This document shows positions 34,555 to 41,820 of a stretch of 64,000 nucleotides of DNA, piece by piece. The DNA comes from Desulfosporosinus sp049943955 (GTDB taxonomy: Bacteria; Bacillota; Desulfitobacteriia; Desulfitobacteriales; Desulfitobacteriaceae). The notes under the pieces were generated by a model. The model worked only from the letters and a program-made list of their open reading frames with translations, was not told where the DNA came from and searched no databases. Each line of letters opens with the position of its first letter. The stretch's first letter is position 1. Both the position numbers and the translations under genes were made by a program. The stretch lies in assembly GCF_049943955.1 (NCBI RefSeq), contig NZ_JBNFTW010000001.1, forward strand, positions 62,001-126,000, read 5' to 3'.

Positions 34555-34593
34555 ACCTGGACTTTGGGTAAATACCAAACCAGGTTATTTTTT
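34555..34593 (+). terminator. terminator after GNAT gene
   Basis: ACCTGG and CCAGGT pair around an inner TTTGG..CCAAA stem, then TATTTTTT follows. Confidence 0.75.
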
Positions 34594-34714
34594 ACATTAA
34601 ACTCATATAGCGCATGAACTTCTATAAGTTTGAGATTCGGAAGTGAAATAATGCCAGAGATGGTTAAGATTAAGAATAATATAGAATTTAATGATGTAGA
34701 AGAAATATTGAGTA

Positions 34715-34735
34715 CATTTGTCTAGGGGTATTGGT
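34715..34735 (+). repeat. 21-bp direct repeat, right copy
   Basis: Identical to 32274-32294. A short broken frame ending here (34651-34725, MPEMVKIKNNIEFNDVEEIL then FV and stop) may be another gene remnant. The surrounding stretch to 34893 holds no intact gene. Confidence 0.75.
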
Positions 34736-34816
34736 GACAAAGGAATATAATACCGGATTGTTACAAAAAGATGAAAAATGCTCATTCTGCTTCCTTAGGA
34801 CACCTTTAAAATCAAT

Positions 34817-34841
34817 GCCGTATAATTGCGCCACTCTTGGC
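34817..34841 (+). repeat. remnant arm of structured repeat
   Basis: GCCGTATAATTGCG..CTCTTGGC matches the right outer arm of copy 1 (31528-31552) over 25 bases with two differences. No left arm or core remains nearby. Confidence 0.6.
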
Positions 34842-34893
34842 TAATAAGTAAAGGGAAGATCTTTTCGTTCTTTAAGGGCTTGTTAGTTTTCCG

Positions 34894-34942
34894 TCGACAA
34901 CCTTTTAGAATAGTTGTATAATGTATACAGAATACATTATAC
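34894..34942 (+). promoter_or_regulatory. aspartase promoter with overlapping operator-like palindrome
   Basis: TCGACA and TATAAT are 17 bases apart (34894-34922). A perfect 11-bp inverted repeat, GTATAATGTAT (34916-34926) and ATACATTATAC (34932-34942), covers the -10 box and the start point, as a repressor site would. The inner TGTATACA resembles GntR-family half-sites. Confidence 0.65.
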
Positions 34943-34972
34943 TTACTTCGCAATGATTGGGGAGGACATACT

Positions 34973-36382
34973 ATGCGTCAAGAAAAAGATTTGATAGGTG
35001 TTCATGACGTTCCGGATGATGTTTATTATGGGATTCAAACATTAAGAGCAACCGAAAATTTCCCCATTACGGGGTATCATCCTCATCGAGAGTTGATTTG
35101 TGCTTTGGGTATGGTTAAAGGGGCGGCGGCTGAGGCAAATATGTTTGTCGGTTCTCTTAGTCCTTCTATAGGCAAAGTGATTGTTGAAGCTTCGAAGGAG
35201 CTTATTGACGGGAAGTTTGATGATCAGTTTGTTGTTGATGTGATTCAAGGGGGGGCCGGGACTTCTATAAATATGAACGCCAATGAAGTTATTGCCAATC
35301 GGGCGATAGAGCTTCTTGACGGTAAAAAGGGAGAGTACTTTAAAGTTCATCCCAATGTTCATGTCAACATGGCACAAAGCACCAACGATGTGTTTCCTAC
35401 GGCAATTCGGATCGCCAGTCTGAATGTGGCTACGGATTTAGTGAAGGCTTTAGACGAATTGCGCCAATCCTTGGAGAAGAAAGCTCAGGAATTTGACGGT
35501 GTCATTAAAATGGGCAGAACTCATTTACAGGATGCAGTGCCGATCCGACTTGGTCAGGAGTTTTCGGCCTATGCTCATATGATAGGCCGCGATCTTCAGC
35601 GAATAAAGCAGGCGATGAAATCTCTTGAAGTGATTAATATGGGTGCTACTGCGGTAGGTACAGGTTTAAATGCAGACCCCAGGTATATTGAGAAGGTTAC
35701 GGAACGTATTGTGGACTGGACAGGCCTGCCAATGCGTATGGCCGATGATTTGGTTGATGCCACTCAGAACACGGATGCCTTTATGGAGGTTTCGGGAGCT
35801 CTGAAAACTTTGGCTGTTAATCTTTCTAAAGTGGCAAATGACTTGCGTCTGATGGCTTCAGGGCCGAGAACCGGTTTGAATGAGATTAATTTGCCCCCGA
35901 TGCAGCCGGGATCTTCAATCATGCCTGGAAAAGTAAACCCAGTAATGGCTGAAGTGGTTAATCAGGTAGCTTTTCAGGTTCAGGGGAATGATTTTACTAT
36001 TGCCTTAGCTTGTGGAGCCGGTCAGCTTGAGCTGAATGTTATGGAGCCTGTCGTTGTGTTTAATCTGCTGCAGTCCTTAGATATATTGCGTAATGTGATC
36101 CGTGTCTTCCGCCAACGTTGTGTAGAGGGAATTACGGCAAATGTAGAACGCTGCGGGCACATGGTGGAAAACAGTGTGGGGATTGTTACCGCGATTAACC
36201 CGCATGTAGGCTATGAAGTAGCTTCCGGTGTGGCCAAGGAAGCGATTATGAGTGGCAGACCTGTTCGGGATATTGTGTTGGAAAAGGGAGTTTTGACTTC
36301 TGAAGAGCTTGATATAATTTTACATCCCTATGAAATGACGAAACCCGGGATCGCGGGGGCGGAGTTGTTGGAGAGAAAATAG
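34973..36382 (+). CDS. aspA: aspartate ammonia-lyase
   Basis: A fumarase/aspartase superfamily enzyme of 469 residues that splits aspartate into fumarate and ammonia. The signature loop GSSIMPGKVNPVM is present near residue 318, with GGAGTSINMNANEV and GRTHLQDAVPIRLG forming the other active-site segments. The N-terminus (EKDLIGVHDVPDDVYYGIQT) is aspartase-like rather than fumarase-like. The gene has its own promoter with an operator-like palindrome, so expression is probably substrate- or nitrogen-controlled. A structured repeat starts three bases after its stop. Confidence 0.92.
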   Translation: MRQEKDLIGVHDVPDDVYYGIQTLRATENFPITGYHPHRELICALGMVKGAAAEANMFVGSLSPSIGKVIVEASKELIDGKFDDQFVVDVIQGGAGTSINMNANEVIANRAIELLDGKKGEYFKVHPNVHVNMAQSTNDVFPTAIRIASLNVATDLVKALDELRQSLEKKAQEFDGVIKMGRTHLQDAVPIRLGQEFSAYAHMIGRDLQRIKQAMKSLEVINMGATAVGTGLNADPRYIEKVTERIVDWTGLPMRMADDLVDATQNTDAFMEVSGALKTLAVNLSKVANDLRLMASGPRTGLNEINLPPMQPGSSIMPGKVNPVMAEVVNQVAFQVQGNDFTIALACGAGQLELNVMEPVVVFNLLQSLDILRNVIRVFRQRCVEGITANVERCGHMVENSVGIVTAINPHVGYEVASGVAKEAIMSGRPVRDIVLEKGVLTSEELDIILHPYEMTKPGIAGAELLERK

Positions 36383-36384
36383 GG

Positions 36385-36566
36385 AGAGAATCGCGTCACA
36401 GTTATTCAGCCATGCGTTCGTCGCGCCAAACTAGGGCTTTAAATTCTTGATGCAAGCGGGTGGGGCGGGAAACGTCCTGTTTCCCGCCCCACGAATGAAA
36501 GAGAATTTAAAGCCGAGATTGGCTGCGACTCGCGCAGAGGCATCACGCGTTGTGACGCGATTCTCT
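36385..36566 (+). repeat. structured repeat element, copy 2 (one apical hairpin missing)
   Basis: The outer arms are AGAGAATCGCGTCACA (36385-36400) and a perfect complement at 36551-36566. Inner stems match copy 1, but the ATCCCT hairpin is cleanly absent. GTGGGGCGGGAAAC runs directly into GTCCT and back, making one 14-bp hairpin. Confidence 0.85.
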
Positions 36567-36686
36567 TGGTTTAGTGGCCTGTTTCCCCGGCGAATCCTTA
36601 GCAAAAGATAGGCTATATGGACTATTTACACCTTCTATGCTATATTCTACAGTTGAGGTAAGAATTTTGTTTAGGAGGAATCTTAT

Positions 36687-36809
36687 TTGTCGGATAAACC
36701 ATTACCTTGGCATAAAATGAATGCCGGAAAACAAAATAAAATTATCATCGGGGTGTGTGTTCTAATTGCATTGTGTGTCATAGGTGTTTCATACCTTTTG
36801 TTTCACTGA
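36687..36809 (+). CDS. 40-residue single-pass membrane protein
   Basis: TTG start with TTAGGAGG seven bases upstream. The peptide begins MSDKPLPWHKMNAGKQNK and continues with one hydrophobic helix rich in Ile, Val, Cys and Leu to the end. It is too short for family assignment. The good ribosome-binding site and the positive-inside helix support a real gene. A weak promoter (TGGACT, 17 bases, TATATT at 36618-36646) precedes it. Confidence 0.6.
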   Translation: MSDKPLPWHKMNAGKQNKIIIGVCVLIALCVIGVSYLLFH

Positions 36810-36860
36810 TCAACAAGCTGTGGGTTAAGAAAGAACAATTGGAATTCGAAAGAAACAAGG

Positions 36861-36910
36861 GACGGTTCTTTACTGTATGAACTCAATTTTCATGCCGTAA
36901 AGAACCGTTC
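36861..36910. terminator. inverted repeat/terminator with GGACGGTTC motif
   Basis: GACGGTTCTTTAC and GTAAAGAACCGTTC form a 13-bp stem with a 23-base loop. The motif is a relative of the GGACGGTCC palindromes at 13.1-14.8 kb. Confidence 0.6.
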
Positions 36911-37047
36911 TTCATTTCTTTATTTACTGATCAAAGTTCAGGTTTTGGTGGTTCCCCTTTACGTACATGCACGGGACAAAATTCCCCTACCATATTATGG
37001 AATGTATAGTAATCCAACTCCATTATAGGAAATAGGGGGAATAATAT

Positions 37048-37167
37048 ATGTACGGCATGCCTGGTTATTGGGGTTATCGCCATATGGGATATCCTGGGTG
37101 GGGATTCCATCATCATCCGTTTTTTGGCTGGGGACATCATTTCGGTTGGAGACATCGTCATTGGTAA
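37048..37167 (+). CDS. 39-residue His/Gly/Trp-rich peptide
   Basis: ATG with AGGGGGA eight bases upstream. The peptide runs MYGMPGYWGYRHMGYPGWGF, then HHHPFFGWGHHFGW and RHRHW. It has about eight His, eight Gly and six Trp, with no Lys, Glu, Asp or Ser. A terminator follows immediately. It has no homologue I recognise. The composition recalls small spore-coat or metal-binding peptides, but that is only a guess. Confidence 0.6.
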   Translation: MYGMPGYWGYRHMGYPGWGFHHHPFFGWGHHFGWRHRHW

Positions 37168-37172
37168 GCTTC

Positions 37173-37194
37173 AAGAGCCTGAAAAGGCTCTTTT
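37173..37194 (+). terminator. terminator after His/Trp-rich peptide
   Basis: AAGAGCC and GGCTCTT pair across TGAAAA and are followed by TTTTC. Confidence 0.8.
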
Positions 37195-37231
37195 CTATTG
37201 GGGGTGAAGCAGCCGATTAAGGCTGCTTCAG

Positions 37232-37354
37232 TTAGCTGTTAATGAGTTTCTCCTTTAGACGTTCCTGTAGTTCTTGAGAGAAATTCACCCCGGCTTCATC
37301 TCCCAAGACTTTGAGGTACTTTGGCACAGAAACGTTGATTCGCATTGTTGTCAT
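37232..37354 (-). pseudogene. HicB-type antitoxin C-terminal remnant
   Basis: A 40-residue minus-strand frame reads MTTMRINVSVPKYLKVLGDE and then AGVNFSQELQERLKEKLINS. It matches the ribbon-helix-helix DNA-binding end of HicB-like antitoxins. The N-terminal HicB domain, a toxin gene and a ribosome-binding site are all missing, so it is probably a relic. A hairpin (AAGCAGCC..GGCTGCTT, 37206-37228) follows its stop. Confidence 0.5.
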
Positions 37355-37511
37355 GAAGTATTTTTATTTTTTCAAAGGCGTTCTTTTTAGGCTTCAGGCA
37401 AGGGGTTGAACTTGCTTAGTCAGGGGGAAGATGCTAAACTTAGTGAGAAGTCATAGTTTGGGGATTTGTAGATAAAAGACTGAATTTCTGTAGATGGAAG
37501 GGGAAAAAACT

Positions 37512-37775
37512 ATGGCGGTTGGGCGTAATTCTTCGGGGACAGGAAGAATAATATTGCTCATTTTGATTGGTGCTGCCCTGGGAACTCTAGTCGGATTTGG
37601 CTTGGATAAATATGGCATTTTTGCGCCATTTTTAAAGCCGGCCGTCATCGATTTTCCGTCACATACTTACCTCGATTTCTTTTTTCTCTCCCTTTCTTTT
37701 GGTTTTCGTTTGAGTATTACCAGTGCTACCTTACTCGGTGCCCTGGGCGGATATATGTTATCAAGGAAGTGGTAA
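37512..37775 (+). CDS. DUF4321 family membrane protein
   Basis: An 87-residue protein with two membrane helices (about residues 12-30 and 62-82). It resembles DUF4321 proteins, which often sit just upstream of maf in clostridia, as here. I chose the ATG at 37512 with GGAAGGGG eight bases ahead. It ends one base before the maf start, so the two are translationally linked. Function is unknown. Confidence 0.75.
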   Translation: MAVGRNSSGTGRIILLILIGAALGTLVGFGLDKYGIFAPFLKPAVIDFPSHTYLDFFFLSLSFGFRLSITSATLLGALGGYMLSRKW

Positions 37776-37776
37776 G

Positions 37777-38415
37777 ATGCTTGTACTTGCATCGACATCT
37801 CCCCGCAGATCAATGTTGCTTCGCGAGGCTGGCTTCACATTCGAAACCGTTAAATCGACTGTTTCGGAAATGCTGCCCAACGGAATGTTACCGAAGCCCG
37901 GGGTTAGAGAATTAGCAGAACGCAAAGCAAGAGCAGGCCTTGAGCAGTGGCTGAAACTTGGGGGAGACTCCTTGGATGTTGTGTTAGGTGCGGATACTAT
38001 GGTTGTATTGGATACTCGAATTTTGGGGAAACCAGCGAATCCGCGGGAAGCAGAAGAAATGCTGCAAGGATTAAGCGGACGCAATCACGCTGTTCTGACC
38101 GGCGTGGCTTTGCTCAATGGTTTGGGGAAATTGAAGACTGAGGTGATTGAAACCTCTGTTGTTTTTCGCCCGATTTCCGCTAAGGAAATTAAAGATTATG
38201 TTCGCAGCGGAGAACCGATGGATAAAGCGGGTGCCTATGGAATTCAGGGGGGAGCTAAAAAGTTTGTCACAGCCATCGAGGGATCGCTGACAAACGTTAT
38301 TGGTCTTCCTATGGAATATCTAATGGAACAGTTGAAGGCGTGGGGGATTAAGCAGACAAATATCGCTTCACGCGAGGTGTATCATGGAGTATCGGCGTCT
38401 GAAAGATTTACCTGA
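37777..38415 (+). CDS. maf: Maf-type nucleoside triphosphate pyrophosphatase
   Basis: A 212-residue house-cleaning pyrophosphatase that hydrolyses non-canonical or dTTP/UTP-type nucleotides. It begins MLVLASTSPRRSMLLREAGF, the Maf signature with SxxR. The catalytic region VVLGADTMVV and GRNHAVLTGVAL follow. I chose the ATG at 37777, since longer starts overlap the DUF4321 gene. In Bacillus, maf lies directly before radC and mreB as it does here. It overlaps radC by 32 bases. Confidence 0.94.
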   Translation: MLVLASTSPRRSMLLREAGFTFETVKSTVSEMLPNGMLPKPGVRELAERKARAGLEQWLKLGGDSLDVVLGADTMVVLDTRILGKPANPREAEEMLQGLSGRNHAVLTGVALLNGLGKLKTEVIETSVVFRPISAKEIKDYVRSGEPMDKAGAYGIQGGAKKFVTAIEGSLTNVIGLPMEYLMEQLKAWGIKQTNIASREVYHGVSASERFT

Positions 38416-39067
38416 GGAATTATTGCCTCGGGAAAGACTTTGCCTACTGGGACCTGAGGTACTGTCCAATAGTGAAATTCTGGCAATTCTCTTGCGCACC
38501 GGTATTAAAGGTGAAAACGTTTTATCTCTGGCAGAACGTATCTTAGCCGGGGTTGGCGGTCTCTCGGGGTTAGGAAAGCTTACCGTTCACGAATTAGCTC
38601 AAATTCACGGTTTAGGCAAGGCGAAGTCCGCTGAGCTGAAAGCTGCCCTTGAATTGGGACGCCGTTCGGTTTCTGTAGATCCAATGTCAAGGCCAACCGT
38701 TAATTCACCGCAGGATGTGGCCCATATTGTCATGGAAGAGATGCGCTATCTCGACAGAGAACATTTTCGAGTCGTCTCTCTTTCGACGAAAAATCATGTC
38801 TTGGGGATCAGTCCCATTTCTATTGGTTCGCTGAATTCATCGTTGGTTCATCCGCGGGAATGTTTTAAAGAGGCTATTCGGAGAAACTCCAATGCCATTA
38901 TTTTATTACATAATCATCCCAGCGGTGACCCAACACCTAGTAAAGAAGATATAGACGTTACCCGTCGTCTGGCAGACGGGGGGAAGATTCTTGGAATTGA
39001 AGTTCTTGATCACGTAATTATTGGAGATAACCGTTATGTTAGTTTGAAAGAACGGGGAATCCTCTAA
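38384..39067 (+). CDS. radC: RadC family JAMM-domain protein
   Basis: A 227-residue protein with an N-terminal helix-hairpin-helix region (LAQIHGLGKAKSAELKAALEL) and a C-terminal JAMM/MPN+ metalloprotease-like domain with LLHNHPSGDPTPSKEDID. The His-x-His and Asp zinc ligands are intact. The historic link to DNA repair is doubtful and the true role is unknown. The start lies inside maf, giving a 32-base overlap. Confidence 0.94.
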   Translation: MEYRRLKDLPEELLPRERLCLLGPEVLSNSEILAILLRTGIKGENVLSLAERILAGVGGLSGLGKLTVHELAQIHGLGKAKSAELKAALELGRRSVSVDPMSRPTVNSPQDVAHIVMEEMRYLDREHFRVVSLSTKNHVLGISPISIGSLNSSLVHPRECFKEAIRRNSNAIILLHNHPSGDPTPSKEDIDVTRRLADGGKILGIEVLDHVIIGDNRYVSLKERGIL

Positions 39068-39131
39068 TAGAGACACAAAATTATGCTCATAATTAATTAG
39101 ACAATCAATTTATCAGATTCGAATAGAAGAT

Positions 39132-39161
39132 TTGGTAGTTTGAGGGTTAAACGGGTATACT
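39132..39161 (+). promoter_or_regulatory. candidate promoter of mreBCD
   Basis: TTGGTA and TATACT, 18 bases apart, about 42 bases upstream of the mreB start codon. Confidence 0.45.
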
Positions 39162-39202
39162 GTTCGTATATAGAGAGTGACTGGAAGGAGTTTTTATAAA
39201 CC

Positions 39203-40222
39203 ATGTTTAGTATTTTCAGCCGGGATTTAGGGATTGACCTTGGGACAGCGAACTCATTAGTTCATTTAAAAGGAAAAGGGATTGTTGTACGTGAGCCCTC
39301 TGTTGTTGCGATGGATATTATGACGAAGACCCCGATGGCTGTTGGAGACAAGGCTAAGGAAATGATTGGCCGTACTCCAAGTAATATTGTTGCCATTCGT
39401 CCTCTTAAAGACGGGGTTATTTCGGATTTTAATATAACTCAGAAGATGTTGAAATACTTTATCAGCCGAGCCCTTGGCACAGATCATCCGTTTATTCGTC
39501 CCAGGGTGGTAATCTGCGTGCCTTCCGGTGTAACTCCCGTAGAGGAACGGGCAGTTAAAGAAGCCGCTATGGCTGCCGGAGCCAAAGATCCGATGATTTT
39601 GGAAGAGCCCATGGCAGCGGCTATTGGTGCCGGACTTCCCGTCAGTGAACCTACGGGCAACATGATTGTTGATATCGGTGGGGGAACAACGGAAGTTGCT
39701 GTCATTTCTTTGGGAGGAATTGTAACCAGCCGTTCCATCCGCGTCGCAGGCGATGAAATGGATGATGCGATTATTGCTCATATTAAGAGACGCTATAATT
39801 TGACGGTGGGTTATCGTACTGCTGAATCGTTAAAATTTGAAATCGGCTATGCCTACATGTCCGAACCGGGGAATTACACCGTGCGAGGGCGTGACCTGTT
39901 GACAGGACTTCCCAAAACCATCGATGTTTCTGCGGAAGAGATCCAAGATGCGCTGCAGGAACCTGTCATGGCTATTGTCGATGCGGTAAAATCATGTTTG
40001 GAGAAAACTCCGCCGGAATTATCGTCAGACATTATGGATCGTGGGATTATGATGGCGGGAGGAGGCTCATTGCTGCGCAATCTCGATCGGTTGATTTCAG
40101 ATGAAACAGGAATTGCGGTGCACTTGGCGGAGGACCCTCTATCCTGTGTTGTCCACGGGACAGGGCATGTCCTGGAACACGCTGATGTTCTTCGTAAAAT
40201 AGCTGCCTCGCAAAAAAGCTAA
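39203..40222 (+). CDS. mreB: rod shape-determining protein MreB
   Basis: A bacterial actin homologue of 339 residues that forms membrane-bound filaments steering lateral wall synthesis. The phosphate-1 loop is GIDLGTANSLV, phosphate-2 is MIVDIGGGTTEVAVIS, and the adenosine motif is GIMMAGGGSLLRNL. AAGGAG precedes the ATG. It is the first gene of mreB-mreC-mreD, followed by mrdA. Confidence 0.98.
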   Translation: MFSIFSRDLGIDLGTANSLVHLKGKGIVVREPSVVAMDIMTKTPMAVGDKAKEMIGRTPSNIVAIRPLKDGVISDFNITQKMLKYFISRALGTDHPFIRPRVVICVPSGVTPVEERAVKEAAMAAGAKDPMILEEPMAAAIGAGLPVSEPTGNMIVDIGGGTTEVAVISLGGIVTSRSIRVAGDEMDDAIIAHIKRRYNLTVGYRTAESLKFEIGYAYMSEPGNYTVRGRDLLTGLPKTIDVSAEEIQDALQEPVMAIVDAVKSCLEKTPPELSSDIMDRGIMMAGGGSLLRNLDRLISDETGIAVHLAEDPLSCVVHGTGHVLEHADVLRKIAASQKS

Positions 40223-40243
40223 GGATAGCGGGGAGGAATCTTG

Positions 40244-41110
40244 GTGGGGAAGAGAGTTAATGTAACGGGAATTGCGGTTCTCGTTTTCTTTCTGTTGCTA
40301 GGGGTATTAATAAGTATTCGCTTGACAGGTCTCGGCAGCCGGTTTCCCAACCCTGTTGGGGGAGCGATGCAGCGAGTGTTGAGTGTTGTAGAAAAACCAA
40401 TTCTTCAGTTAGGAAACGGGATTCGGGATAATACCAAAGCCTTGTGGAATTTTAGAAATGTAGAACAAGAAAACCAAGACTTACAAAAAAAAGTTAATCA
40501 GTTAACCGGCGATAACCTTAAACTTAAACAACAAGTCTTAGCCGGATTAAGGTACAACGAGCTCGATCAGGGGATCTTTCGCAGCCCGACACTTGACAAA
40601 TATTCCAAAGTCGGCGCTTCGGTCATCAACCGTAATCCGACGACTTGGTACCGGACACTGACCGTAAATCGGGGTGGTCAGGACGGGGTTCAGGTTAATG
40701 ATCCCGTGATCGGAGACTTGGGGCTTGTTGGTAAGGTGGTGTCTGTTTCGCCAACGACGTCCGAAGTCCTGATGATTCTCGACGGTGAAGGAGAAGTGAG
40801 TGCCGTTGTTCGCGGCAGTACCGGCAACGGTACTTTCGGAATCGTCCAGGGGACGTATAAGCGAGGCTCGCGTCTGACCCCCGAGGGAAATCTGGAGATG
40901 CTCTTTCGTCGGGCCGACAATGTTAATGTCGGCAATTTGGTCCTGACCTCAGGCCAAGGAGGAGTATACCCTCAAGATGTTCCCATCGGGAAAGTCAAAC
41001 AAATTGAGCTTGATCCTTCAGGACTTCTCAAAACAGCTTATATCGAGCCTTTGGTTGATTTTGACTCCTTAGAAGAGGTGTATATAGTTAAAGTGTTGGG
41101 GGCGAAATAA
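40244..41110 (+). CDS. mreC: rod shape-determining protein MreC
   Basis: A bitopic protein of 288 residues bridging MreB to the elongation peptidoglycan synthases. It has one N-terminal membrane helix (about 8-28), a coiled coil (about 65-95, VEQENQDLQKKVNQL) and a C-terminal beta-barrel pair with VNRGGQDGVQVNDPVIGDLG. I chose the GTG at 40244, eight bases after GGGGAGG, over the TTG at 40241. It overlaps mreD by one base. Confidence 0.95.
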   Translation: MGKRVNVTGIAVLVFFLLLGVLISIRLTGLGSRFPNPVGGAMQRVLSVVEKPILQLGNGIRDNTKALWNFRNVEQENQDLQKKVNQLTGDNLKLKQQVLAGLRYNELDQGIFRSPTLDKYSKVGASVINRNPTTWYRTLTVNRGGQDGVQVNDPVIGDLGLVGKVVSVSPTTSEVLMILDGEGEVSAVVRGSTGNGTFGIVQGTYKRGSRLTPEGNLEMLFRRADNVNVGNLVLTSGQGGVYPQDVPIGKVKQIELDPSGLLKTAYIEPLVDFDSLEEVYIVKVLGAK

Positions 41111-41616
41111 TGCGCTACATCCTAATTGCTTTAATGTTCTTCCTTAGTCTGATCCTGCCGGGAACTCTCTTTCACTTCTGGGCCTGGTCGGGGATTAAAC
41201 CGGATCTTCTGATCTTGTTAACCATCTATATGGCCATGCACCACAGGCGTCTTTCGAGTGTGCTTTGGGGTTTGGGAGCAGGTTTATTGGAAGACTTTTA
41301 CTTAGGCAGGTATATAGGAATGTATACCCTCACGTTATTGGTAGTGGCCTTCTTAAGCAATTGGCTGACGGAACGTTGGTATCGTGATAACTTTCTGTTA
41401 ACCACCTTCATGGTATTCATTGTCACGGTTGTTGGCCAAATCTGTGTTGCCTTTTTAGGACTGGGAGCCGGGCTGCAATGGTCCCTGGGGGATATTACTC
41501 AATTAGTCTTTGGAGTCGCGCTTTATAACGCTGTTCTGGTTCCTGTAACCTATCCTTTGATCCATAGGTCCTTTTTGCACGGCTGGCTGCGCTATCGTCC
41601 CAGGTATGATAGATAA
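41110..41616 (+). CDS. mreD: rod shape-determining protein MreD
   Basis: A 168-residue integral membrane protein with five or six helices and the MreD pattern IKPDLLILLTIYMAMHHRR plus GLGAGLLEDFYLGRYIG. It works with MreC in the elongasome. It starts within the last base of mreC, implying coupled translation. About 200 bases with no obvious gene separate it from mrdA. Confidence 0.93.
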   Translation: MRYILIALMFFLSLILPGTLFHFWAWSGIKPDLLILLTIYMAMHHRRLSSVLWGLGAGLLEDFYLGRYIGMYTLTLLVVAFLSNWLTERWYRDNFLLTTFMVFIVTVVGQICVAFLGLGAGLQWSLGDITQLVFGVALYNAVLVPVTYPLIHRSFLHGWLRYRPRYDR

Positions 41617-41820
41617 ATAATTAATAACTCATGACCTTTATATGCATATAAAAGAGGCTATACACAAATAAAATAATAAAAGGTTACTTGTAATAAAGGC
41701 TAGAAAGATTTTAGCAGTTGGATCGACTCTATTTTAAGTGAAGTTTAACTGGTAACTGCCGTTCTTCGATTCATAGAATCCGTTTCGAACCACGAATAGT
41801 AAATTGGAGGAGTTTTTGAG

